From: Gammaproteobacteria bacterium UBA3067
GTDB lineage: Bacteria > Pseudomonadota > Gammaproteobacteria > Pseudomonadales > UBA3067
Length of the DNA: 15,642 bases
NCBI GenBank assembly: GCA_002366835.1
Contig: DFBZ01000171.1
Coordinates: 2,266 to 17,907 of the forward strand
Direction of reading: 5' to 3'
Shown here piece after piece: positions 1 through 6,849 of this stretch (within the stretch, counting starts at the first letter, position 1; every line of letters starts with the position of its first letter). The notes beneath the pieces are model-generated. The model had not been told where the DNA came from. It was given only the letters and a program-made list of their open reading frames with translations, and did not search any database. A program made the position numbers and the translations under genes.

Positions 1-362
1 GATGTTGTAGCGGATACTTCAAGGTAAGCAAGTTGACGAAACTTCCAGCGTGGCAAATGGATAGAAAACTGTCCACCCTCATCGCTCACTACAGAGGCCA
101 TCGCTTCATTAGCAAGCTGTCCAAATTGGATGCTGTATGCTGACACCTGCGCATATTGCACAACGCCCTTTACTGCGCGGCCAGTCAAAGTTGCGTAGGA
201 TCGAGTTGAGGTTTGCGCTGATTCAGCAACAAAATAATCTTGACTTTGAGGTTTCCCCTGCGGTTCAGCTGAAGGCGTAGAATCACCGCAAGCAGAAAGC
301 ATTAAGCTCAACAGTAAAATAATTAAAGTATATCTTTTATCACTAAAATAAATGCTAGGCAT
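1..362 (-). CDS. Partial lipoprotein, N-terminal 120 residues
   Basis: The open frame starts with ATG at 362 and runs off the left edge with no stop, so only the N-terminus is visible. It opens with a classic lipoprotein signal peptide: a short charged n-region (DKR at residues 8-10), a hydrophobic core (LIILLLSLML, 13-22) and the lipobox LSAC with the acylated Cys at 25. Gly26-Asp27 follow, with no Asp at +2, so outer-membrane sorting is more likely than inner-membrane retention (inference). A low-complexity Ser/Gln/Pro-rich linker fills residues 27-50. From about 57 the pattern TGRAVKGVVQYAQVSAY followed by GGQFSIHLP resembles the start of a carboxypeptidase-regulatory or Ig-like beta-sandwich, as in surface lipoproteins. 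I see no clear ribosome binding site before ATG 362, and the frame is open further upstream (a GTG lies at 413), but the signal peptide fits ATG 362 well. Function unknown. Confidence 0.75.
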   Translation of the reverse strand, partial: MPSIYFSDKRYTLIILLLSLMLSACGDSTPSAEPQGKPQSQDYFVAESAQTSTRSYATLTGRAVKGVVQYAQVSAYSIQFGQLANEAMASVVSDEGGQFSIHLPRWKFRQLAYLEVSATT

Positions 363-517
363 GACTTGATTGACTCGATTTCTAGTATTGAAAATACTCT
401 GAGTAAACAGCACGATAAATAAACAACACCCTTCATCTCACATTCTCAGCGATTTGTCAGAACGTACAAAAGAAAGACTCACCAGCTGGGAGATACCAAA
501 AATGGAAGACTAATATA

Positions 518-624
518 TAAACGTAAATATTTCACACTCTATGCCTTGGCTTGAGAAAGGGGTCACATAAAAATGTCTTACATGCTGGTTAGTTAGTAAT
601 CAGGGGCTACTATTTATACGTTTA
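518..624. repeat. Imperfect inverted repeat around TAAACGTA
   Basis: The left arm TAAACGTAAATA (518-529) matches the reverse complement of the right arm TATTTATACGTTTA (611-624) except for a 2-nt insertion. The arms are 81 nt apart. They could be paired binding sites for a regulator of one of the divergent genes, but AT-rich DNA yields such matches by chance. No function is assigned. Confidence 0.25.
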
Positions 625-651
625 AGGTGGTGTGTCGTTACGAATTTCCTT

Positions 652-681
652 ATGGCAATTCTGTAACTTTTTACACATAAT
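652..681 (+). promoter_or_regulatory. Possible sigma70 promoter for the gene at 730
   Basis: ATGGCA (652-657, four of six matches to TTGACA) is followed after 18 nt by CATAAT (676-681, five of six matches to TATAAT). Transcription would begin about 40 nt before the GTG at 730. This rests on motif similarity alone. Confidence 0.3.
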
Positions 682-729
682 CTTATAACAGTTTTTTCAA
701 GTATAAAAATAGAGCAAAGGAAATTTAAG

Positions 730-1371
730 GTGCAGTTTGAAAAACTTGGCGAAGTAATAAACAGGGCAAAAGGTCATGAACAAAGCACCGGCCAACTTTC
801 CCTGCATCTTCAAAAAGTTACCGAGGGATTGCACTCCTCCGTCACTATCAAGAATAAAAAACACTCCCCTGCGGCATTGGCAAACTTCGTCATCAAATAC
901 ATCGAACACGCGCCAAAGTTTTTGTCGGTGATGGCCAAGGCATCTACAGAAACAAGTATGATTGGTTTAACACTGCCCATCATAAAAGTATCCGAAGACT
1001 TTTTTCTTCACCCTCCGGAGATTCTAGGGCACGAAGAAAGCCTCGAGCGCCTGATGGAGTCTGCTTACCTGACCCATCGCCTGATAGAAGAAGTGAATGA
1101 TCGGTTTCTGCTGGAAACAGGGCAAGCCCTTGTGCCCGTGGATATGATGACTGCAAATCTAATCATCCATAACCTGATTGGTGAGCCCTTTTCGAACCAG
1201 TTAGATGATTTCTGTTTTGAGCTGGCAAAGGAGGTGATTCAACCTTCTGACTCTCAAGGGGGACGTTTTCTAGAGACTCTTATCAGCGATAAAAAACAAA
1301 TAGCCTGGACCAAAGCCTGGTTACACTGGTCAGAGTTACTGGAAGAAAACCACGTAGGGCTTCGGCTTTAG
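730..1371 (+). CDS. Hypothetical soluble helical protein, 213 aa
   Basis: I do not recognise this protein as a named family. The start is GTG at 730, supported by AAAGGA at 716-721 with an 8-nt gap. It has no signal peptide, no transmembrane segment and no cysteine pair suggesting a metal site; the composition suggests a mainly alpha-helical cytoplasmic protein. The most constrained-looking stretch is residues 105-160, including SAYLTHRLIEEVNDRF and MTANLIIHNLIGEPF, where the regular spacing of His, Glu and hydrophobic residues suggests a conserved core. I have an unverified impression that similar uncharacterised proteins occur in other gammaproteobacteria. It is transcribed away from the lipoprotein gene and converges on yheV with only 7 nt between stop codons. 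It appears to be a single-gene transcript. Function unknown. Confidence 0.8.
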   Translation: MQFEKLGEVINRAKGHEQSTGQLSLHLQKVTEGLHSSVTIKNKKHSPAALANFVIKYIEHAPKFLSVMAKASTETSMIGLTLPIIKVSEDFFLHPPEILGHEESLERLMESAYLTHRLIEEVNDRFLLETGQALVPVDMMTANLIIHNLIGEPFSNQLDDFCFELAKEVIQPSDSQGGRFLETLISDKKQIAWTKAWLHWSELLEENHVGLRL

Positions 1372-1381
1372 CAGGCTGCTA
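1369..1381. repeat. 13-bp palindrome holding two convergent stop codons
   Basis: TAGCAG-G-CTGCTA is a perfect palindrome with a one-base centre. Its left TAG is the stop of the 213-aa gene and its right end, read on the minus strand, is the TAG stop of yheV. As RNA it could form only about a 4-bp stem with a 5-nt loop and has no T-tract, so it is unlikely to be a strong terminator by itself. Confidence 0.6.
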
Positions 1382-1663
1382 GGATGTACTGGACGTACTT
1401 TTCGTTGCATCCCGAATTTTTATGGGCATCACGTCATCCTGACTGCCTCCTGTATTATGGGAAGCCGCCGACAACTCTAGCTTAGACTGCTCGAAACAAC
1501 AGCTCACGCAAGCCATAATTTCATCATCGGCTTCCACTAGCTCCTGCTCCTGCGATTGAATAAAGCGTTTCACTGCAAAGGTCACTGTTTTGTCGGCAGC
1601 CTTGCACTGCGGACACACTGCACCAGCAATAAATCGTTTTGAACCTACTGTAGTGTATTCCAT
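1379..1663 (-). CDS. yheV: YheV-family putative zinc-ribbon protein
   Basis: The N-terminus carries the family signature KRFIAGAVCPQC (residues 9-20), as in E. coli YheV (KRFIAGAKCPAC). A second cysteine cluster, CVSCC (52-56), completes a four-cysteine zinc ribbon (C17, C20, C52, C55). The family is a small gammaproteobacterial group (DUF2387) with no established function. This copy is 94 aa against about 66 in E. coli; the extra length is a longer inter-knuckle loop and a Ser/Thr-rich tail. The usual glycine after the second CxxC is replaced here by Cys56. The ATG overlaps the prlC stop as TAATG and no separate ribosome binding site is visible, so translation is probably coupled to prlC. 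The family identification is good; zinc binding is inferred from the cysteines. Confidence 0.85.
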   Translation of the reverse strand: MEYTTVGSKRFIAGAVCPQCKAADKTVTFAVKRFIQSQEQELVEADDEIMACVSCCFEQSKLELSAASHNTGGSQDDVMPIKIRDATKSTSSTS

Positions 1664-3693
1664 TACGCCAAACCGCTGTGTCGCAATAAAGCCGACACAT
1701 CCGGTGCGCGACCGCGAAATGCTTCAAATAAAACCTGCGGCGTTTCAGAACCACCCTTCTCAAGGATATATTGTTTAAAATCGGCGCCAGTTTGTGTGTT
1801 AAATATTCCCTCTTCTTCAAAACGGGAGAAGGCATCGGCAGACAGTACTTCCGCCCATTTATAGGAATAATATCCCGCTGCATAACCGCCAGCAAAAATA
1901 TGGCTGAAACCACATTGAAAACGGTTAAAGTCTGCAATGGGAAGCACGGATACCTTTTGCCTTACCTCGTCCAATACGCCTTGCACACTCACCCCCGGCT
2001 GCTTCCAGGTAGAGTGTAAGACAAAATCAAACAGGGCAAATTCTAACTGACGCACCATTTGCATGCCTGATTGGAAGTTTTTCGCAGCGAGCAATTTTTC
2101 CAGCATGGGCTGTGGAAGAGCCTCGCCCGTCTGATAATGTTTGGCAAATAGATTGATGGCCTCGGGGTGCCAACACCAGTTCTCAAGGAATTGACTGGGT
2201 AATTCTACGGCATCCCAAGGCACGCCATTAATACCAGACACCCCTGCGCAGTCCACTTGCGTCAGCATATGGTGCAAGCCATGACCAAATTCATGGAATA
2301 AAGTAGTCACTTCATTATGGGTCAGCAGCGCAGGTTGATCACCCACTGGGCCATTAAAATTACACACCATGTAAGCAACGGGCAGCTGAATGCTGTTATC
2401 GCTAAGGCGACGGCGAACGCGGCACTCCCCCATCCAGGCGCCGCCTTTTTTGTTAGCACGGGCATAAAGATCCAGATAAAAACGTGCGATTTTCTGGCCA
2501 CCCTCATAAATCCCGAAGACTTTCACATCAGGGTGCCAGGCTTCAACTTTCTCCTCTTCCGGTTTTACCTCTATGCCATATAGACGAGAGACAATCTCAA
2601 ATAAACCGGCCAACACATCGTTAAGGGGGAAATAAGGGCGCAACGCTTCCTGCGACAGGTCATATTCTTGCTGGCGTAACTTTTCGCTGTAATAAGCCAC
2701 ATCCCAAGGCGCCAGCTCTTCTACCTGATAGGCATCACGGGCAAAGTCACTCAGGCTTTGGAATTCTTCACGCGCCACACTCACGGAACGTTCTGCCAGT
2801 TCATTCAGAAAGGCGCTGACCTCTTCTGGCTTATCGGCCATTTTAGTGGCCAGAGAGTAGTGGGCATAACTCTCAAAACCCAACAAATTAGCCAGCTCAA
2901 GACGTAAGTCCAGTATTTCGTTCATGATGCCCTGGTTATCCCACTTATCACCTTCCACAAAAAGGTCAGAAGCGCGTGTGATATAGGCCTGATAAATTTC
3001 CTGTCGAAAGGCACGGTTATCGCAGTAGGTAATAACGGGGAAAAAGCTCGGGTATTCCAGATTAAAAAGATAACCTTCTTGGTCTTTCTGCTCAGCGGCC
3101 TGTCGTGCTGCCGCTAAGGCTGAGTCAGGGAGGCCCACCAATTGTGAGGCATCGCTGATGTGCTTTTCCCAGGCTTGGGTAGCATCCAGCACGTTATTGC
3201 CAAAATGTGTGCCCAGCTCCGATAAACGCTGCACGATTTCCCCGTAACGCTGCTTTTTATCGCCATCCAGATCCACACCGGAGAGATGAAAATCCCGCAC
3301 GCTGTTTTCAAGCAGTTTCTTTTCTGCCTGGGAAAGGCTGTCGAAAGACGCATCGTCCACCAGGCCTTTCACCTTTTTATACAGGGTTTGATTCTGACCT
3401 AATTCGGTATAGTAAGCGGATAACTTGGCCTGGGTAGGCAGGTAAACCTCTCTTAAGGCTTCACTGTCGGCCACGCTGTGGAGGTGGGAAACGGGTGACC
3501 AAGCTTTGTTCAAACGGTCCGTTATGCTTTCGTAGGCGGAAATAAAATCGTGGCTACTGCCTGATTTGGCTAAAAGTTCTTGCAGCGCAACGCGGTTATC
3601 CGCCAGAATTTTATCAATAGCGGGGGCGACATGTTTTGCAGTGATGCTCTGAAAGGGGGGGAGTTCTGCGCTCGAAAGTAGGGGGTTACTCAT
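1663..3693 (-). CDS. prlC: Oligopeptidase A (M3 family zinc peptidase)
   Basis: This is a cytoplasmic zinc metallopeptidase that degrades short peptides, including cleaved signal peptides. At 676 aa it is close to the length of E. coli OpdA (680). The M3 active-site motif HEFGHGLHH starts at residue 467, giving zinc ligands His467 and His471 with catalytic Glu468. The third ligand is probably Glu497 in VELPSQF. The C-terminal substrate-binding segment with FAGGYAAGYYSYKWAEVL, typical of the family, is intact. The start is ATG at 3693, preceded by GAGGA. It lies 37 nt after aroE and overlaps yheV by one base (TAATG), so aroE-prlC-yheV are likely cotranscribed. Coupling of prlC to yheV fits family gene order in other gammaproteobacteria. 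No key residue is missing. Confidence 0.97.
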   Translation of the reverse strand: MSNPLLSSAELPPFQSITAKHVAPAIDKILADNRVALQELLAKSGSSHDFISAYESITDRLNKAWSPVSHLHSVADSEALREVYLPTQAKLSAYYTELGQNQTLYKKVKGLVDDASFDSLSQAEKKLLENSVRDFHLSGVDLDGDKKQRYGEIVQRLSELGTHFGNNVLDATQAWEKHISDASQLVGLPDSALAAARQAAEQKDQEGYLFNLEYPSFFPVITYCDNRAFRQEIYQAYITRASDLFVEGDKWDNQGIMNEILDLRLELANLLGFESYAHYSLATKMADKPEEVSAFLNELAERSVSVAREEFQSLSDFARDAYQVEELAPWDVAYYSEKLRQQEYDLSQEALRPYFPLNDVLAGLFEIVSRLYGIEVKPEEEKVEAWHPDVKVFGIYEGGQKIARFYLDLYARANKKGGAWMGECRVRRRLSDNSIQLPVAYMVCNFNGPVGDQPALLTHNEVTTLFHEFGHGLHHMLTQVDCAGVSGINGVPWDAVELPSQFLENWCWHPEAINLFAKHYQTGEALPQPMLEKLLAAKNFQSGMQMVRQLEFALFDFVLHSTWKQPGVSVQGVLDEVRQKVSVLPIADFNRFQCGFSHIFAGGYAAGYYSYKWAEVLSADAFSRFEEEGIFNTQTGADFKQYILEKGGSETPQVLFEAFRGRAPDVSALLRHSGLA

Positions 3694-3730
3694 AACGTGT
3701 CCTCAATGGAAGGGCTTGATAAAAGTATCT

Positions 3731-4546
3731 TTACAAATTGTTTCTTATTGTCTTTATCACCGGGCCTGTTTCGGGCCGCAGCTGACGCCAGATAAAAAAT
3801 GCTTCGGCCGCCTGCTCCACTAACATGCCTAGTCCATCCATCACTTTAGCAGCGCCTTGCTGCGCTGCCCAGGTATTAAACACTGTCTGCTTTGCACCAT
3901 ACATCATGTCGTAACAGCCGCTATAAGGGCCAATGCAGGTGGATGGCAGGGGTGGCAATTGCCCACTTAAGCTGGCCGATGAGCCATTAATAAGAAGATC
4001 AAAGGGGCGATCATCCAATAATTCAAAACCGCAGGCTTGAATCTTTCCATGATCCTGAAAATGTGTTGCCAAAGTTTCTGCCTTACTGACGGTACGATTA
4101 GCCAATACCAGTTCGGCTGGCTCCTCTGCCAGGATCGGAGCCAGCACACCGCGTACCGCGCCGCCTGCACCGACAATCAGGATGCGCTTGCCTTTAATTT
4201 GGCACTGATGGTTTTGCAGTATATCCCTCACCAAACCCACACCATCGGTATTTTCGCCACAGATTTCATTATCAACAAAGCTCAGGGTGTTCACTGCGCC
4301 AGCCAGTTCCGCCCGCTGAGAACGCTTTGTCGCCATTTGCCAAGCTTGCTCTTTAAAGGGCACCGTCACGTTTAGCCCTTTGCCGCCTGATTGAAAAAAC
4401 GCATCGACCGCCCGAGTGAAGCCATCTTCTGCCACCAACATCGCTTCATAACTCAAACTCTGGCCGCTGGTTTCAGCAAATAAACGATGAATATGGGGGG
4501 ATAAACTGTGTTGGATGGGGTTTCCCATCACGGCATAACGATCCAT
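3731..4546 (-). CDS. aroE: Shikimate 5-dehydrogenase (NADP+)
   Basis: AroE reduces 3-dehydroshikimate to shikimate with NADPH, the fourth step of the shikimate pathway to aromatic amino acids. The 271 residues match the AroE length (272 in E. coli). The substrate-binding HSLSP (Ser14 and Ser16), catalytic Lys65 in NVTVPFKEQA and Asp101 in NTDGVG are present. The NADP-binding loop GAGGAVRG spans 126-133 and the phosphate-binding NRT is at about 150-152. The start is ATG at 4546, with AAGAG-type purines upstream. It sits 35 nt after hemF and 37 nt before prlC on the same strand. The hemF-aroE pairing is the same as in Pseudomonas. Confidence 0.97.
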   Translation of the reverse strand: MDRYAVMGNPIQHSLSPHIHRLFAETSGQSLSYEAMLVAEDGFTRAVDAFFQSGGKGLNVTVPFKEQAWQMATKRSQRAELAGAVNTLSFVDNEICGENTDGVGLVRDILQNHQCQIKGKRILIVGAGGAVRGVLAPILAEEPAELVLANRTVSKAETLATHFQDHGKIQACGFELLDDRPFDLLINGSSASLSGQLPPLPSTCIGPYSGCYDMMYGAKQTVFNTWAAQQGAAKVMDGLGMLVEQAAEAFFIWRQLRPETGPVIKTIRNNL

Positions 4547-4581
4547 AGGGCTATCTCTTAAAGTCGGGCTCTAGCAGGCTT

Positions 4582-5496
4582 CTATAGGTCGGCCCAGGCG
4601 CGAGGCTGAATAAAGTAATCGGTTAATTGTGCCTCGGGGCTACCGGGCTCAGGATGCCAGTCGTATTTCCAGGACACGGCGGCAGGCAGGGACATTAATA
4701 TAGATTCAGTGCGCCCCCCTGACTGCAAACCAAACAAAGTACCCCGATCAAAAACCAGGTTAAATTCCACATAACGACCCCGCCGGATCAGCTGAAATTC
4801 GCGCTCTCTTTCACCGTAAGGGCTATCTTTTCGTTGTGCAAGAATAGGACGATAGGCTTGGATATAACTGTCACCCACCGACTTCAGAAAGGCCAAACTC
4901 TGTTCGAAACCAAGTTCATTAAAATCATCAAAAAACAAACCGCCCACGCCCCTCGCTTCGTTACGATGCTTGAGAAAAAAGTATTCATCACACCACTTTT
5001 TAAAGCGGGGATAGATCTCTTCACCAAAGGGCTCACAAGCCGCTTTGGCCGTTTTATGCCAAGCGACACAGTCTTCCTCAAAGCCATAGTAAGGCGTTAG
5101 ATCATAGCCACCACCAAACCACCAAACCGGCTCTTCGCCTTCTTTTTCCGCCACAAACAAGCGCACATTCATATGAGAGGTGGGCGCATAGGGATTTTTA
5201 GGATGAATCACCAACGACACACCCATGGCTTGAAAGCTTCGCCCAGCCAGTTCGGGCCGATGTGCTGAGGCTGAAGGCGGCAGCTCACCGCCAAATACAT
5301 GGGAGAAATTAACCCCGCCTTTTTCAATCACCTTACCACCTTCCAGAACACGGCTTATACCGCCACCACCGGCCTCCCGCTGCCATTCATCACGGATAAA
5401 CTGGCCTTCACCATCTTCTTCTTCCAGTTGTCGGCAAATATCCTCTTGCAAGGAAAGTAAGTAGTTTTTTACCTGCTCTATATCGAATTGGCTCAC
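4582..5496 (-). CDS. hemF: Oxygen-dependent coproporphyrinogen III oxidase
   Basis: HemF uses O2 to decarboxylate two propionates of coproporphyrinogen III to give protoporphyrinogen IX in haem synthesis. The 304 residues match the family (299 in E. coli). The four histidines invariant in the family fall at His98 (IHPKNPY), His108 (PTSHMNVR), His147 (VAWHKTA) and His177 (FLKHRNEAR). The family signatures GGGISRVLEGG, FGGGYDLTPYY and GGLFFDDF are intact. The start is GTG at 5496, with AGGA six bases upstream. It lies 50 nt after tsaC and 35 nt before aroE on the same strand. Being the aerobic enzyme, it implies an organism that respires oxygen, though an anaerobic HemN may be encoded elsewhere. 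Confidence 0.97.
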   Translation of the reverse strand: MSQFDIEQVKNYLLSLQEDICRQLEEEDGEGQFIRDEWQREAGGGGISRVLEGGKVIEKGGVNFSHVFGGELPPSASAHRPELAGRSFQAMGVSLVIHPKNPYAPTSHMNVRLFVAEKEGEEPVWWFGGGYDLTPYYGFEEDCVAWHKTAKAACEPFGEEIYPRFKKWCDEYFFLKHRNEARGVGGLFFDDFNELGFEQSLAFLKSVGDSYIQAYRPILAQRKDSPYGEREREFQLIRRGRYVEFNLVFDRGTLFGLQSGGRTESILMSLPAAVSWKYDWHPEPGSPEAQLTDYFIQPRAWADL

Positions 5497-5524
5497 GGCG
5501 GTTCCTGTAAAGTGGATTTTGCTT

Positions 5525-5535
5525 GGGGAAACCCC
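5525..5535 (-). other. Short GC hairpin in the tsaC-hemF spacer
   Basis: GGGG-TTT-CCCC on the minus strand forms a perfect 4-bp stem with a 3-nt loop, 28 nt before the hemF start and just after the tsaC stop. No T-run follows, so it is not an intrinsic terminator. It may be a minor RNA structure or nothing. Confidence 0.25.
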
Positions 5536-5546
5536 GCTTAGAAAGT

Positions 5547-6107
5547 TCAGGGGCGTATGATTGTGTTACTACAAAGATCTTGAATTCGGGAGGGTTTGCG
5601 GGCGCCACCAAGAGGCCCCACCAGTAGATAGTCTAAACCGCTTTGAAGCTGCTGTCGTACCTGCAGAGGGCTTTTTGCCGAGGGAAAGCCCGTTATGTTT
5701 GCGCTACTGGAAACGATAGCACCACCAAATAGGAGGCATAACTCTTGAACCATCGGGTGCCTAGAAATACGAATAGCGACACGGCTGTGCCGCCCTTTAA
5801 TCCATGGTGGAATATCGTCGTTTTCATCTGCAAGCAAGCCGGTTAAAGGCTCAGCAAGGGAGGATTGCTCCAGAAAATTTAGCTGTTGATCACTCAAATC
5901 AGGCAGAAGTGTTTTCACTTGGTGGCGATTTGCGGCCACTAAAATAAGCCCTTTGGCTTCATCTCGATGTTTAAGCGCTAATAAGCGGTATACAGCGTCG
6001 ACATTAAAGGGGTCACAGCCCACGCCATAAACAGACTCAGTGGGGTAGGCAACGAGACCTCCCCCTTTCAAGCAACGAACGGCCTGCTGAATTTTAAACG
6101 CTGACAT
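5547..6107 (-). CDS. tsaC: Threonylcarbamoyl-AMP synthase
   Basis: TsaC (YrdC/RimN) makes threonylcarbamoyl-AMP from threonine, bicarbonate and ATP, the first step towards t6A at position 37 of ANN-decoding tRNAs. The 186-aa protein is the short TsaC form without the C-terminal Sua5 domain. The conserved nucleotide-site segment YPTESVYGVGCDP (21-33), the KHR triad (47-49) followed by KGLILVAA, and SSSAN (153-157) are all present. The ATG is at 6107; the upstream RBS is weak (a GGCGG about 9 nt away). The order tsaC-hemF-aroE matches Pseudomonas minus the qor gene. In Pseudomonas tsaC follows dprA directly; here purE and two chemotaxis genes lie between them. Confidence 0.96.
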   Translation of the reverse strand: MSAFKIQQAVRCLKGGGLVAYPTESVYGVGCDPFNVDAVYRLLALKHRDEAKGLILVAANRHQVKTLLPDLSDQQLNFLEQSSLAEPLTGLLADENDDIPPWIKGRHSRVAIRISRHPMVQELCLLFGGAIVSSSANITGFPSAKSPLQVRQQLQSGLDYLLVGPLGGARKPSRIQDLCSNTIIRP

Positions 6108-6244
6108 GCCGACAACCGCCTGTAGCTGGTATTAAGGGTATCTCTACAAATTAGAATTTTTATTCGAGAGCAAGTAAGCGCCGCACGAAAACCCGCATGG
6201 CTACATGAGGAGTTGAGTACGGAGCTGACGCCGCTATCGGGTAA

Positions 6245-6268
6245 AAAGGCAATTTTTAGAGCTGCCCT
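6245..6268 (-). terminator. Possible weak terminator after purE
   Basis: Just past the purE stop, the minus strand reads GGCAG, an 11-nt AU-rich loop, then TTGCC followed by TTTTTACC. The stem is only 5 bp including one G-T pair, so termination would be partial at best. The rest of the 160-nt purE-tsaC spacer shows nothing recognisable, but a tsaC promoter could lie there. Confidence 0.25.
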
Positions 6269-6777
6269 TAAGCCTTGGCGAGACGCTCTTGCAGTGCTTG
6301 ATCCTTCGCAACCACCTCTTCGCCCATGGTTACTCTGTCTTCCGCCAGGCGTATGTTAAGCGCTTCATCCGATACAGCCAAAATCTGTGCCGCCAGATAA
6401 GCGGCGTTCTTCGCACCCGCTTTACCAATCGCAACAGTTGCAACGGGAATGCCACCGGGCATCTGCACAGTGGAAAGTAGTGCATCTTCACCATTAAGAG
6501 GGCCACCGCCAGCAGGAATACCAATAACAGGCTTAATGGTATTTGCCGCCACCGCGCCAGCCAAATGAGCGGCCATGCCAGCTGCAGCAATAAATACGGC
6601 ACAGCCGCGTGCTTCGGCATCTTTTACATACTGATGTGTAATTTCAGGCGTACGATGGGCAGAGGAAATTTTTGCTTCGAAAGGAACCCCCAGTTTTTCG
6701 AGAACGACGAAAGCCGCTTCAACAACAGGCAAGTCAGAATCAGAACCCATCAAAATGGCAACAAATGGTTTAGTCAT
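6268..6777 (-). CDS. purE: N5-carboxyaminoimidazole ribonucleotide mutase
   Basis: Class I PurE converts N5-CAIR to 4-carboxyaminoimidazole ribonucleotide in purine synthesis. I place the start at the internal ATG at 6777, not the in-frame ATG at 6819. It is preceded by AAAGG at a proper distance, it gives 169 aa as in E. coli, and family homology begins at TKPFVAILMGSDSD. The active-site loop GSDSDLP (11-17), SAHRTPE with His41, and the GMAAHLAG segment are present. The partner purK, usually adjacent, is not in this window; it must be elsewhere unless the bicarbonate-dependent route is handled differently. Gap to the upstream chemoreceptor stop is 72 nt, so read-through is possible. Confidence 0.95.
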   Translation of the reverse strand: MTKPFVAILMGSDSDLPVVEAAFVVLEKLGVPFEAKISSAHRTPEITHQYVKDAEARGCAVFIAAAGMAAHLAGAVAANTIKPVIGIPAGGGPLNGEDALLSTVQMPGGIPVATVAIGKAGAKNAAYLAAQILAVSDEALNIRLAEDRVTMGEEVVAKDQALQERLAKA

Positions 6778-6832
6778 AGCAAGAACCTTTATATCAATCA
6801 CTGTTTTAAAGGCCGCCAAGCTACCCTAGCGC

Positions 6833-6845
6833 TGCCATTTTGGCA
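6833..6845 (-). other. Stem-loop after the chemoreceptor gene
   Basis: TGCCA-AAA-TGGCA on the minus strand lies 4 nt past the chemoreceptor stop codon. The 5-bp stem has no T-tract, so it is at best a weak terminator or an RNA 3-prime-end structure separating the receptor genes from purE. Confidence 0.3.
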
Positions 6846-6849
6846 AGCC

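Larger units (their letters stand above)
363..729. other. AT-rich divergent intergenic region
   Basis: This 367-nt gap separates the minus-strand lipoprotein gene from the plus-strand gene at 730. No convincing coding frame, tRNA or intrinsic terminator was found. It should hold promoters for both neighbours. Visible structure is limited to an imperfect inverted repeat (518-529 against 611-624) and a possible sigma70-type promoter at 652-681, both listed separately. Confidence 0.6.

Noticed and set aside
367..380. FNR-like half-site TTGAT near the lipoprotein start
   Set aside because: The second half reads TCGAT instead of ATCAA, so it does not form the required palindrome.
1524..1937. 137-aa minus-strand open frame across the prlC-yheV junction
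   Set aside because: It lies out of frame inside prlC and yheV, both supported by strong family motifs, and has no recognisable features itself.
6108..6267. Remnant of purK between purE and tsaC
   Set aside because: The 160-nt spacer gives no stretch resembling an ATP-grasp protein in any frame I read; it is too short to judge further.
6778..6819. Longer PurE start adding 14 residues
   Set aside because: The extension has no family counterpart. The ATG at 6777 has a well-placed AAAGG and gives the normal 169 aa.
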